Origin: Sorex araneus
Taxonomy: Eukaryota > Chordata > Mammalia > Eulipotyphla > Soricidae
NCBI RefSeq assembly: GCF_027595985.1
Contig: NC_073304.1
Location: forward strand, 144,685,147 to 144,749,146
Direction: 5' to 3'
DNA length: 64,000 nucleotides
The notes under the pieces were generated by a model that searched no databases, was not told where the DNA came from, and saw nothing but the letters and a program-made list of their open reading frames with translations. The position numbers were made by a program, and so were the translations under genes. Every line of letters starts with the position of its first letter. Positions within the stretch are counted from its first letter, which is position 1. Shown one piece after another: positions 46,403 to 58,515 of this stretch.

Positions 46403-46815
46403 GGCCAACCAATTCAGGTACCAGCCTGGGTCGGGGCTCCTGCCTGGTGCCATGTTCTTGCCCAGTTCCCAGGAAAGCCGGTGTTCATCCTTGCTCTTCG
46501 GGGTACGAAAATTGAGAGACATTAAACCACACCCAAAGCTGAATTGTTCCGCACGCTCTCTGTCACCCAATTCAGGTACCAGCCTGGGTCAGGGCTCCTG
46601 CTTGGAGCCGCAGCCACTAACGCGGCGGCAAGTTTTTTCTCTTCCCTCCATATTCCACAAGAACCAGAATTTATCCTTTTAGCTAGAACTTTCACCAGGT
46701 TAGCTTAACCAACAGAAACACTAGAGCCAATATCTCATTAAGCCCACCTAAATTATTCTGCATCATAAGCAGAATAATATCAGTGAGTGTGAAGGGCTGA
46801 GCCACATAGGTCACA
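46403..46815 (+). promoter_or_regulatory. L1 5'UTR with tandem repeat units
   Basis: The block ccaattcaggtaccagcctg starts at 46409 and again at 46567, a 158-bp period, each followed by ggctcctgc(c/t)tgg. This resembles tandem promoter monomers; one complete and one partial unit. Promoter role is inferred. Confidence 0.75.
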
Positions 46816-47573
46816 ATGGTAAAGCAACGCAGATCCCCACCAATCTTACATGTTGAAGAGGCTAGCCTAGAAGACCCCAACAGCAATGAAGTGCTATGCA
46901 ACCTCTCTGACAAGGAATTAGAAAGGAGCTACTGAGGATATTTAGGGAGCTAAAAGAAACAATGGAAAGCAATACCAATAAAATACAAGAAGATTTGAAG
47001 GTAGAGATGTGGAAAATGCAAACTGAAATGTCAGACATGAAAAACCTGCTAGGAGAATTAAAAAACTCACTGAATGGCCTCACCAGCAGAGTAACAGCTG
47101 CTGAGGACAGAATTAGTGAGCTCGAAGATGAAGTCCAGAGACTCTCTAGAAAATAACAAAATATGGAAAAGAGACTAACAATCCAGGATCAGATAGCAAG
47201 AGAAGATCGTGATGAAGCCAAGAGGAGCAATATAAGAATTACAGGCGTCCCAGAGGGACAGGAAGAAAACCCTGATGAAGAAGAAACTGTCAAAGACATC
47301 ATTGCTACAATGTTCCCAGAGCTAAAGAAAACATGTGACCACATTCAGGAGGCCAGAAGGGTACCAGCTAGAAGAAATCCAAATCAAAATACCCCAAGAC
47401 ACATCCTGATCAAAATGACCAAAACCTTAGATAGAGACAAAATCCTGAAAGCAGCAAGATCAAAGAAAGAAATTGCCTATAAAAGAGCATTCTTAAGATT
47501 CACAGCCGACTTGTCTGATGAAACCCTCATGGACCGAAAACAGTGGTGGGATATAGTGAAAAAAACTCAATGA
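46816..47573 (+). pseudogene. L1 ORF1, one frameshift and one nonsense codon
   Basis: Likely ATG at 46816 (MVKQRRSPPILHVEE, then NEVLCNLSDKE). A 1-bp loss near 46920 shifts into the frame used from 46962. The coiled coil includes DRISELEDEVQRLSR, followed by TAA at 47154. The same frame continues with SNIRITGVPEGQEENP (RRM), RRVPARRNPNQNTPRHI and RFTADLSDETL, ending in QWWDIVKKTQ at 47573. Confidence 0.88.
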
Positions 47574-47761
47574 AATAAGTGCCTCACCAAAAATACTTTA
47601 TCCAGCTAGACTCTCATTCATAACAGAAGGAAAAACACAGTTTTACAGATAAACAACAGCTCAGAAACTTCATAGACTCAAAACCATGGTTACAAGAACA
47701 GTTGAATGGGCTACTTTAAGACAAGACAGGACCCTCAAATACACCAAACACTAGCAGTAAA

Positions 47762-50700
47762 ATGGGACAAAACTCCGTAACAATAATCTCTCTCAAAGTC
47801 AATGGGTTAAACGCACCAAATAAAAGACACAGAGTGGCAGGAAGAATTAGAAAATTGGACCCAACATTCTGCTGCCTGCAAGAAACTCATCTCAACAGTC
47901 AGAGTAAACATAGGCTCAAAGTCAAAGGCTGGAAAACAATCCTACAGGCGAACAACTCCCATAAAAAAGCTGGTGTAGCCATCTTAGTATCAGACCACAT
48001 TGATTTCAGACTGAAGAAGGTCACAAGAGACAGTGAAGGTCATTTCTTATTGATAAAGGGATCTGTACAACAGGAAGAACTAACAATAATAAATATATGT
48101 GCACCTAATGAAGGACCAGCAAAGTACTTAAAACAACTTTTCATAGACATGAAGAATGACATCGATAGCAACACAATACTAGTAGGACACTTCAACACCG
48201 CTTTATCACCTCTTGATAGATCAACCAGACTCAAGCTTAGCAAGGACATACAGCATCTGAGGGAAGAAATGGAAGAAAGGGATTTAGTAGATATATACAT
48301 GACACTTCATCCTCAAAAAGCTGAATATATATTCATCTCAAGTGTGCATGGAACATTCTCCAAGATAGACCACATGCTGAGCCACAAACATACCTCCATA
48401 AAATTAAGAAGATAGAGATTGTATCAAGGCTCTTCTCAGACCAGGATGTGCTGAAATTTGAAATAAATCACACACACAAACAGAAAATGAAATCAAACAC
48501 CTGGAAATTAAACAGCTCACTAATGGACAATGAGTGGCTTAGAAAAGAAATCAAAGAGGAAAACAAAAGATTCCTGGAAACGAACGACACCAGTTACCAA
48601 AACCTATGGGACACAGCAAAAGCTGTGTTAAGAGGAAAGTTCATAGCTCTACAAGCATTCCTCAGGAAGGAGGAGCGAGCCCACATAAGTAACCTAACCT
48701 CACAGTTTAAGAGTTTGGAGAATGACCAACAAAAGGAGCCCAATCCGAACAGGAGGAAGGAAATAATAAAACTCAGAGCAGAAATTAATGACATGAAAAA
48801 AAACAATCCGAAAGATCAATTAAGCCAATAGTTGGTTCTTTGAGAAAATAAACAAGATCGATAACCCTCTAGCAAGACTCACAAAAAAAGGAAGAGAGAA
48901 AACCCTAATAAACTGAATTAGAAATGAAAAGGGGGACATTACAACAGAAATTACAGAAATTCAAAGGATCCTCAGAGATTACTTTGAGAATCTTTATGCC
49001 ATGAAACATGAAAACCTCGAGGAAATAGATCAATTCCTAGACTCCTATAGCCTCCCAAGGCTGAATCAAGAAGACCTGGAATACCTAAACAGACTTATCA
49101 CCATCAAAGAAATTGAAACGGTAATAAAAAGTCTCCCCAAGCACAAAAGTCCTGACCCAGATGGAGTTACTGGTGAATTCTTCCAAACTTTTAAAGAGGA
49201 TTTACTCCCAATCCTCTTTAAGCTTTTCCAGGAAATTGAAGTATCAGAAACACTTCCAGTTTCTATGAAGCAAATAGCACTCTGATACCAAAAACAGAAA
49301 ACGATACCACAAAGAAAGAGAATTACAGACTGATATCCCTGATGAACACAGACGCAAAGATCCTCAACAAGATATTAGCAAATAGAATCCAACGACTCAT
49401 CAAAAAGATCATACACCATGACCAAGTAATATTCATCCCAGGAATGCAAGGATGGTTTAACATTCCCAAGTCGATCAACATAATTCATCATATTAATAAA
49501 AGAAATAATAAAAACCATATGATCATACCAATAGATGCAGAGAAAGCATTTGACAAGATTCAGCACCCGTTTATGATGAAAACTCTCAGCAGAATGGGCA
49601 TCAAAGGAACTTTCCTCAATATAGTCAAAGCCATCTACCAAAAGCCCACGGCAAGTATCATTCTCAATGGGGAAAAACTGAAAGCTTTCCCTCTAAGATC
49701 GGGCACAAGGCAAGTTTGCCCACTTTCGCCACTCCTATTCAACATAATACTAGAAGTCTTGGCCATAGAAGTTAGAAAAGAAAAATATATCAAGGGCATA
49801 CAGATAGGAAAGAAAGAGATCAAGTTATCATTATTTACAGATGATATGATACTATCCTTGGAAAACCCTAAAGACTCTACAGAAAAGCTCCTAGAAAGAA
49901 TAAGTTGATATAGTAAAGTGGCAGGCTACAAAATCAACACCCAAAAGTCCATGGCTTTCTTATATACAAATAATTAGAGAGAAGAAAGAGACATTAAAAA
50001 AATTCCCATTCACCATAGTACCTCAGAAAATCAAGTACCTTGGAATCAGCTTAACCAAAGAGGTGAAGGACCTATACAAGGAGAATTACAAAACACTACT
50101 TCAAGAAATAAAGGAGGACACTAGGAAATGGAGACACATCCCCTACTCATGGATAGGAGAATTAACATTATCAAAATGGCAATGCTGCCCAAAGGACTAT
50201 AAAAAATTTAATGCAGTCCCTATCAGGATACCCATGACATTTTTCAAAGAAATAGACAAAACACTCTTGAAATTTATATGGAACAAAAAAACCCCTACGA
50301 ATAGCAAAAGCAATCCTTGGAAAAAAGAAGATGGGTGGCATCACCTTCCCCAACTTCAAACTCTACTACAAAGCAGTAGTAATTAAAACAGCATGGTATT
50401 GGGATAAAAACAGACCGGCAGACCAATGAACAGAGTTGAATATCCTGTCGTAGACCCTCAAATATATGGCCACTTAATCTTTGACAAAAGAGCAAGAAAT
50501 GCAACATGGAACAAGGAAAGCCTCTTCAACAAGTGGTGCTGGGAAAGCTGGATAGCTACTTGCAAAAAAATGAACTCTGATCTCTGTCTAATGCCAGGCA
50601 CAAAAGTCAGATCAAAGTGGATAAAAGACCTCAATATCTGACATGAATCTATAAGGTTCATAGAAGAAAATGTAGGCAGAACTCTCCATGACATTGAAGC

Positions 50701-51582
50701 CAAAAGCATCTTTAAGGTTGAAACAGCACTGACCATGCAAGTGGAAGCAAAAATAAAGAAATGGGACTACATCAAACTGAGAAGCTTATGCATTTCAAAA
50801 GAAACAGTTCTGCACTTCAAAAGAAACAGTGACCAAAATTCAGAAAGAGCCCACAGAATGGGAAAGAATATTTACCCAATATCCATCTGATAAGGGATTA
50901 ATATCCAGGATATACAAGATACTTGTAAAATTGTATAAGAAAAAACTTCCAACCCCATCAAAAAATGGGGAGAAGAAATGAACAGAAGTTTCCTCAAAAA
51001 AGAAATACAAATGGCAAAAAGGCACATGAAAAAAAATGCTCCACATCACTAGTCATCAGGGAGATGCAAATCAAAACAACAATGAGATAGCATCTCACAC
51101 CACAGAGACTGCCACACATTTAAAAGAACAAAAGCAATCAATGCTGGCTTGGATGTGAGGAAAAAGGGACGCTCCTTCACTGTTGGTGGGAATTCCAACT
51201 GGTCCAGCCTTTCTGGAAAACAATATGGACAGTCTTTCAAGAACTAGAAATTGAGCTTCCATATGACCCCGCAACACCACTTCTGGGAATATATCCCAAG
51301 GATGCAAAAGAGTACAGTAGAAATGACATCTGTACCTATATATTCATTGCAGCACTGTTCACAATAGCCAAAGTTTGGAAACAACCCGAGTGCCCTAAAA
51401 CAGTTGACTGGTTAAAGAAACTTTGGTACATCTACACATTGGAATACTATGCAGCTGTTAGGAGAGATGAAGTCATGAAATTTGCTTATAAATGGATAGA
51501 CATGGAGAGTATCATGCTAACTGAAATGAGTCAGAAAGAGAGGAACAGACATAGAAAGACTGCACTCATTTGTGGAGTTTAG
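47762..51582 (+). pseudogene. L1 ORF2, broken
   Basis: MGQNSVTIISLKVNGLNA start, CLQETH (catalytic Glu kept), but GDFN has become GHFN, losing the endonuclease Asp, and SKIDH appears where SDH is usual. Frameshift near 48415. [15 protein letters not shown] (49533), [14 protein letters not shown] and [13 protein letters not shown], so FADD is FTDD. Further breaks at ~49285, 49908 and 50386. C-terminus ends ALICGV-TAG at 51580-51582. Confidence 0.92.
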
Positions 51583-52023
51583 AGTAGCATCACATGAGGT
51601 TGACACCCAAGGACAGTAGATACAAGGGTCAAGGGGACTGCCCCATAGGTGGAAGACTGCTTCATGAGCAGAGGGGAAAAGGCAGATGGAATAGAGAAGG
51701 GATCACCAGAAAATGATGGCTGGAGGAACCAGTTGGGATGGGAGATGCATGCTGAAAGTAGATAATGGACCAAACATGATGACCTCTCAGTGTCTGTGTT
51801 GCAAGCTATAATGCCCAAAAGTAGAGAGTATAGGGAGTATTGTCTGCCTTAGAGGCAGGGGGAGGGTGGGAATGGGGGGGTATACCCGGGATATTGTTTG
51901 TGGGCAATGTGCACTGGTGGGGGGGATGGGTATTTGATCATTGTGAGATTGTAACCCAAACATGAAAGCTTGTAACTATCTCACGGTGATTCAATAAAAT
52001 TTTTTTTAAAAGCATAAGCATTT

Positions 52024-52147
52024 TTTTTCAAGTGCATATGAAATATTTTCCAAGATAGATCATGTGCTGGGGTATAATTCAAATATAGATATGGTGACAA
52101 AAACAGAATCATCATACACATCTTCTTAGACCACAGCGAAGGTAGAA

Positions 52148-52189
<42 letters not shown>

Positions 52190-54690
52190 GACAAAACCTC
52201 CAACTGGAATCTGAACAACATACTATTAAATAACAACTGGATCAAAGAGGACATCAAAGAAGAAATAAAAAAGATTTCTCAAAATGAATGAAACTGAAGA
52301 AAAATTAGAACTTATGGGACACATCAAAGGTATGCTGAGGGAGAAGTTCATAAACAATACAGGTTTACATCAGGAAAGGAAAGAGTTCTAGCCATACAGT
52401 GTAACATCTGAAAAAGAACTGAAAATCAATCCAAAAGTCAGTTATAGGAAAAAATTACAAAATTTAGATTATTATTAATTTAGATTAAAGTAATGATAAA
52501 GGAATCAAGAAAGCAATACAAAGGATAAATGAAAAAAGATTTTTTCAAAGAGAACAATTCAGTTAGACAAACCCTTAAACTCATAAGAAAAAAGAGGGAA
52601 AAAAACAAATCAGGCATCAGATAAATTATGAGAAATTACATATACACCTCATAAATACAAAAGATCATATGAGACTATTATGAACAACTCAATGCCACTA
52701 AGCTTAAGAACCTAGCAGAAATGGAAGACTTTTTATAATAGTACAGTCTCTCAAAATTGAATGAGGAATGTATAAAATTTGAACTGACAAATCATGATTA
52801 AGGAAATTGAAACAATAATTAACAATCTCTCTAAGAACAAAAATTGTGATCCAACAGATTCAATAGTGAATTCTATCAAACCTTCAAAGAAGACTTACAT
52901 TATATACTCCTAAAATTCTTCCAAAATATCAAAGAAACAGGAAAATTCTTAACAACTTCTATTGAGCCAATATTACTCTAATATCAAAAGCAGAGAGAGA
53001 TTACTAAAATTAAAAAATACAGGATTATATCCCTAATGAACATTGATGCACAAGTCTCAACAAAATCTCAGTAACTGAAACCAACAATGTATTTAAAGAA
53101 CCATACACAATAATCAAGCATAATATTTGATTATTTAATCACTAGATTAAAATATCTAGTGATTCAAGATATTTTAATATATGAAAATGAGCTAACATAA
53201 TATACAACATCGATGAAAGGGGAAGCAAAGAAAAGATTGCATGATCATATCAATTAATGCAGAGAAAGTTTTGATAAAATTCAACATACATTCTTGATAA
53301 AAATCCCCAACAAAATAGGGATAGAGGGAAACTTTCTCATTAAAGTAATGGTCATTGGCCACAAACCCATAGCCAACATTATACTCCATGGCAAGAAACT
53401 CAAAGCCTTCCCTGTAATATCAGACACAAGGAGAGGATGTGAAAGTGAACATCACCACTTCACTTTCACCACTCTTTTTCAAGATAGTCTTAGAAGTCCT
53501 CACCACTGCAATTATACAAGAAAAAGAAAACAAAAGAATCCAAACTGAAAGAGTTCAAACTATCACTGTTATAGACTACATGATAATAGATAACATTAAG
53601 TATTCTACTAGAAAAAAATTTAAAATAATAAACCAGGAAAACAAAGAATCAAGCTACAAAATTAATACACAAAAATCTGTTGCATTTCTAGGTGCAAATA
53701 TTGAGTTAGAGGAGTAAGAGATTAAAGTGGTTACTTCATTTAGAATAATATCCCAAAACATCAAGTACTCATTAATCAACTTAATAAAATATGTGCAAGA
53801 CCAATATCTGGAAAACTCGAAGTCACTTATGAAACAAATAGGAAAGAGAGGTTCATAACTAAATATCAGAAGAGATACTAGCCAAGATGCTAAAATTCAT
53901 TGGCACACCAGTCTCTTATCTGAAAACTCTAGGGTGTCCTGTGGGTGATAGAGGTGTGAGTACCAGTTCTGCCTAAGCCCTGGTAGTTGAATCCACACCC
54001 GACAGCTACTGCCAGGTCAATAATCCAACTCCAGTGTTCCATAACCAGTCTGCAGAGACACCAAACAGATGAAAATTGCAGGTACACCAGTTTTCAGACT
54101 GATAATTCTGGAGCCTTTTCAGAGTGAGGGAAAGTAGTCCTTCCATATTTCCATAAACCATGGAAACAACACCCACATCTCACAGCCCCTGCTATGTAAG
54201 CTCATTGGTCCAGTTCCATAGATCCTGAAGTTTCTGGAGCGACACCTCCAAATTCCACAATAGTGGTATCCCAGTAGAAGCACACAAAATTTGGTGAAAA
54301 ATAACGAAGACAACCAAGCTCAATAAACAAAACAATAACCCAGAATGTTCAAATAGCAATGAACAATAAACTTCAATGACTTAATAACCCTATGATGAGA
54401 ATAACAATTTTCACAAATTTTTATTACTGAAATATTTTTGATAATTGCATTAGCCATTTAGTTGTAACAGGCAATATAAAGTAAATTATTTTGTACCTGC
54501 TTAAAGTAAAAGGGGAGGGGGAGAAAAAGGGGAGTGGCTTAGTGGCTGGATGACAAAATGGGAACAATAATGGATTTTAGATTACTCTGATGGTAGGATT
54601 GGTGTTGGAATATTGAATGCCTGTGACATGTGTATCATGAACAACTTTGTAAACCATGGTGTTTAAACAGAGTAAGTTTTTTTAAAAAGA
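52024..54690 (+). mobile_element. Old L1 ORF2 and 3' region
   Basis: Resumes the copy split by the full-length L1 (tcaagtgcatatgaaatatt) and runs through RT (53200-53720) to ~53870. 53880-54350 is GC-richer with an internal ~179-bp repeat. 54480-54690 looks like an old 3'UTR (gttggaatattgaatgcctg). The middle part's family is uncertain. Confidence 0.6.
52151..52185. repeat. (AC)n microsatellite
   Basis: 35 bp of uninterrupted AC repeat within old L1. Confidence 0.97.
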
Positions 54691-54867
54691 AACAACCGAA
54701 TAGGAAAATGGGCAACTGTACCCATTTCCCAGTAAGTCTCGATCAGTCTGGAGAGGTGTTCTGGGGTAAAACTAGTAAGAATTTTCAACCCCTTCTGTTA
54801 TTTCTGCTTTGATAATGACCGGGTAGCATACAACCATGAGTTCTCCACACCCCACTCCCTCTCTATT

Positions 54868-55012
54868 TCTTTTTGGTATTGGGGCCAATACATGGCAGTG
54901 CTCAGGTCATAATCTTGGGTCTGTGCTCAGGGATCACTCCTGCTGTGTTCAGAGGACTGTATGTGGTGCAAGACAAACACTCTACCCTTGGTAATGTTTC
55001 TCCAGCCCAGCC
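54868..55012 (-). mobile_element. Type B SINE, internally deleted
   Basis: ggggccaatacatggcagtg, ctcagggatcactcctgctg, then head ending tttctccagcccag (minus strand). Confidence 0.7.
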
Positions 55013-55149
55013 TGGAGTGTCTACTTCTCTAGGGAGATGAAGGATGTGTCCCCAACAATTCCTTTATAAAAACTGAGAATCATAAAGTCTAAATAAAATA
55101 ATAATTACACCCCCCCCCACTTGACCTCCCACCCTCGCCCATCACACAC

Positions 55150-55318
55150 ACACACACCAGACAGAGATGACTCAATGGACAGAGGTGCATACTTTCCATG
55201 CAGGAGGCCCAGGTTTGATCTGCACCTCATTGTCCCCATAACACTGTTGCAAACAAATAAACTAGGAGTAGCCTGTAATGACACCTGGCATGGCCCCCAA
55301 ACAAAACAAAACAAAGAA
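55150..55318 (+). mobile_element. Type B SINE, diverged
   Basis: Starts after a short (CA)n; aggcccaggtttgatctgca B-box region, aactaggagtagcctgtaat, tail ggcccccaaacaaaacaaaa. Confidence 0.7.
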
Positions 55319-55351
55319 AGCAACTATGCCTTTTAAAAGTTTACTTTCCTA

Positions 55352-55525
55352 GGGGCTGGAGCAGTAGCACAACCGGTAGGGTGTTTGCCTCACACGTGGC
55401 CAACCTGGCTTCGATTCCCAGCATCCCATATGGTCCCCCAGCACTGCCAGGAGTAATTTCTGAGTGAAGAGCCAGGAGTAACCCCTGTGCACTGCTGGGT
55501 GTGACCCCCCAAAAAAAAGCAAAAA
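55352..55525 (+). mobile_element. Type B SINE with 17-bp TSD
   Basis: ggggctggagcagtagcaca, ggcttcgattcccagcatcc, ccaggagtaacccctgtgca. Perfect TSD aaaagtttactttccta at 55335-55351 and 55526-55542. Confidence 0.93.
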
Positions 55526-55560
55526 AAAAGTTTACTTTCCTAAGCCATGGAGATATTTAA

Positions 55561-55697
55561 AGGGCTGGAGCCTGGACCTTTCATGCAGGAAGCCCGAATT
55601 TAATCTCAGTCACCACATGGTCCCTCAAGCACTGCTGAAAGCAAAGCACTGGGAGTAGCTCCTGAACACACCAGGTACCATCCAGATTAGACAAACA
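55561..55697 (+). mobile_element. Type B SINE with deleted head interior
   Basis: gggctggagcctggaccttt (A-box region lost), cagtcaccacatggtccctc, gggagtagctcctgaacaca. 55700-56085 after it is AT-rich with nothing recognised. Confidence 0.65.
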
Positions 55698-56089
55698 AAT
55701 TAATTCCTGAGGGCCTTAAGGTTACTTTGAAGAGGGAATAGGAAACCCAGTTTAAGAGCATAAATGTTAAAAAGACCCTGTTACTGAGCTGCCAGTTGCA
55801 ATCTAAAAGCAGTGACATTTTAATTTTATTGCCTGCTTTGAAGAACTTCATGACAACCTTGCAAAAAAGATAGATTTTACATGTGAAAGCATATAATTTA
55901 TGTAAGTATGCAAAAAAGTTAAAGTATATTATAAATCTTATGAATAGCATCTCATCTGTTTCCATTCTATACTCCACTTCTTCTGGCCTGAAAACAGACC
56001 TTTTTTCACAGAAGATATTGATACTGTATGAGCCACCAAATATATGCATGCATGTGTATTGTTAATGAAGAAAAAAGATATTAAGATCC

Positions 56090-57065
56090 CAGAGAAATTA
56101 GTTTAGAGAGAGAATGGAAAGAAAGAGAAATAGAAAAGATTACTAGGGAATGGAAAAATATTTCATGTTCCTGAACTAGAAAAATTAGTATTGTCAAAAT
56201 GAGCATTCTATCTATAAAGTACTATACAAATTGGTCCCAATTCCCATAAAAATTCCAATGTTTCAAGGATAAAACAATCATAAAACACCTAGATATACAA
56301 ACCATTCTAAAATGTAAGAAATTAGGAAGTATAACATTCTCTAATTTTAAATTATGCTACAAAGTTCTATGACCAAAATAGCATGATATTTAAATAAGGA
56401 TAAATTATTTGACCAAGTCTCAGAATTGAGAGTCCAAAGATACAACCTCAAATAGTACTGTCTGTAGCTCTGTCTTACCATTGTTCATCGATTTGCTCGA
56501 GCAGGCACAAGTAATGTCTCCATTGTGAGACTTGTTACTGTTTTTGGCATACCGAATACACCACAGGTATTGGCGTGGACTGGACTGGAGGGATAGCACG
56601 GTGGGTAGGGCATTTGCCTTGCACGCAGCTGACCCGGGTTCGATTCCTCCATCCCTCTACTGAGAGTATCCTGCCCGCACGGCAGAGCCTGGCAAGCAAC
56701 CCGTAGCGTATTCGATGTGCCAAAAACAGTAACAACAAGCCTCACAATGGAGACGTTACTGGAACCTCAAATATATGGACAGTTAATATATGATAAAGGA
56801 TCTGGGTGCATGAAGTGAGACAAGGAAATATTTTTCAACAAATTGTCCTGGAAAAGGTGGAAAGGTACATGGGGTAGCTAGGGGAAGAAACTATATTTCA
56901 CATTGTACACAAAACTTAATTCAAACTGGAACTAAGACCTTGAAATTAAAGAGCATCTATAAAAAATATTGAGGAAAATATAGGTAAAATGCTGGATTTT
57001 CAAAGATCTCTTATGATTCCATTGCCAAAGATAACAGAAAAGAGTAAAGAAATAGTAAGAATTTA
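56090..57065 (+). mobile_element. Old L1 ORF2 RT-C-terminal region
   Basis: atggaaaaatatttcatgtt, attagtattgtcaaaatgag, aatatatggacagttaatat. A composite type A SINE interrupts it at 56455. Confidence 0.65.
56455..56762. mobile_element. Composite inverted type A SINE
   Basis: 56455-56570 is the SINE tail/body on minus (gatttgctcgagcaggcaca). 56575-56762 is a plus-strand copy with complete head (gatagcacggtgggtagggc, gggttcgattcctccatccc) cut off at gagacgttactgg. One perfect 11-bp TSD aacctcaaata (56444-56454, 56763-56773) encloses both, so they entered together. Confidence 0.82.
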
Positions 57066-57644
57066 AAAGTTTGATGTTTCTAGAATAACATAGTCTCAGG
57101 TAGTTTAATTTATTGGGTTGTTCCCATCACAGTGCTCTCTTTCCTCTGTGCTTATTTATTACTTCTTTCTTTGTGCTAGTTGATTTGTAAATATTGTTTT
57201 TCTCTTCTCAAGTCCTTTGCATAGTTTATTCAGAGCTGTGTCATTTTGTATGGGCACAAGAAGACAGTAGTAAATGCTATGCTTTCCTTATGTAGGAGTC
57301 ATTTGACTCTACATGATATCTTCCTCCTGGGCATCTGTTCTCCCTTGACCTAAACCTCAGCTGCCCTTACTTCCTAGCACCCTCAAAGGCAGGGTCCCAA
57401 TGAGGGACTGGATGGACCCAGGTCAAGCAGTGAGCTACGTGCTACCCTGGCATCAAGATGGGCCTGGCCAAAGTGCCTAATACTTAACCTATAAGTTAAG
57501 AGCTTGGTCATGGACAGATGCTGTCATGATCCAAAAAGTAATAACTAGATTTTGGATCCTGCTAGGGTTAGGAATGATTAATCTGGCCTGAGCTCTGTAG
57601 TCTGTGGCAAGATGTTCCCAGGAGAGCTGCCCTGCAAGCTTCAA
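57066..57644. other. Unclassified, possibly LTR-related
   Basis: No coding or known element recognised; 57360-57640 might extend the U3 of the following LTR. Confidence 0.35.
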
Positions 57645-58357
57645 TGTATCTTTTATTGTGTCCATACAAAAATAACTAAAGGAGAGAAACACCTTAAGTG
57701 GTATTATGCCTGTGGGCCGTCAGGAAGGGTAATCCTTATGTTGTTTTTGCTTCCAGACCAGGTGGAGCTTGGGCCCAGAGGGCAAAGTGTAGAGATATTA
57801 ATAGGGGTGGAGCAAGCACTGGAGGCAGTCAGAATCCAAGAGAAGAAGCGAGAGAGGAGAGGGAGAATCCAAGAGAAGCAAGCACCGGAGGTCAGAACCC
57901 AGAGGTCAGACTCGAGGGGGTCAGAGTCCAAGAGAAGTAGTGTGAGTCAGAATCCAGAGGTCAGAATCAAGAGAGAATCCAGAGAGGAGAGGGAGAGCCC
58001 AGGCTGCTGGACTCAGTGCAGGAGAGATGAGCGGGGTAGTCAGAAGCCAGGGGTCAGAATCCAAGAGAAGTAGTGAGAGTCTGAACCCAGAGACTCTGAA
58101 TCCAGAGGGCAGAATCTGGAGAGCAGGGATCGAGGAATGAGGAGCTAGGAAAGAAGAGTGCGTGAGATGATAGAGAGATGAGAGATTGAATAAATGGCAT
58201 CTAATCAGTAACCAGCCTGGTTTTCGTTCTTCTTCACCTGCCTACAGCCGTCCTGATCCTATCCATACACTTGAGAGCACCAATATGGGTTGTGAGAGAG
58301 AGCCCCCCAGAGAGGCCGTGAACACACATCCTTCACACGAGGGAGTAGCTCTTTACA
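57645..58357 (+). mobile_element. Solo LTR, second copy of the 11506 type
   Basis: Shares gtcaggaaggg, cttatgttg, agattgaataaa, taatcagtaaccagc and the ctttaca end with 11506-11925, but carries an expanded purine-rich tandem section (gtcagaatccaagagaag-like units, 57820-58110). The left limit is uncertain. No viral genes. Confidence 0.6.
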
Positions 58358-58364
58358 GGTGTTG

Positions 58365-58515
58365 AGGAGGTAGGATAAGTCGTGACTCACATGTGGCTCA
58401 CCAGGTTCAAGCCCATGACCCTGGTATGGAGTCCACCAGGAGTGATCCCTGACTACACATCCAGGAATAACCCCTGAGAACCACCAAGTGTGGCCCAAGA
58501 ACCAAAAAATTAAAT
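58365..58515 (+). mobile_element. Type B SINE fragment
   Basis: tggctcaccaggttcaagcc, ccaccaggagtgatccctga, ccaggaataacccctgagaa; head truncated beside the LTR. Confidence 0.65.

Larger units (their letters stand above)
46403..52004 (+). mobile_element. Full-length L1, plus strand, 5.6 kb
   Basis: Perfect 19-bp TSD tttaaaagcataagcattt at 46384-46402 and 52005-52023, inside an old L1. 5'UTR, ORF1, 188-bp spacer, ORF2 and 3'UTR are all present. No long A-tail remains; it ends ttcaataaaatttt. Both ORFs are disabled by nonsense codons and frameshifts. Confidence 0.94.
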
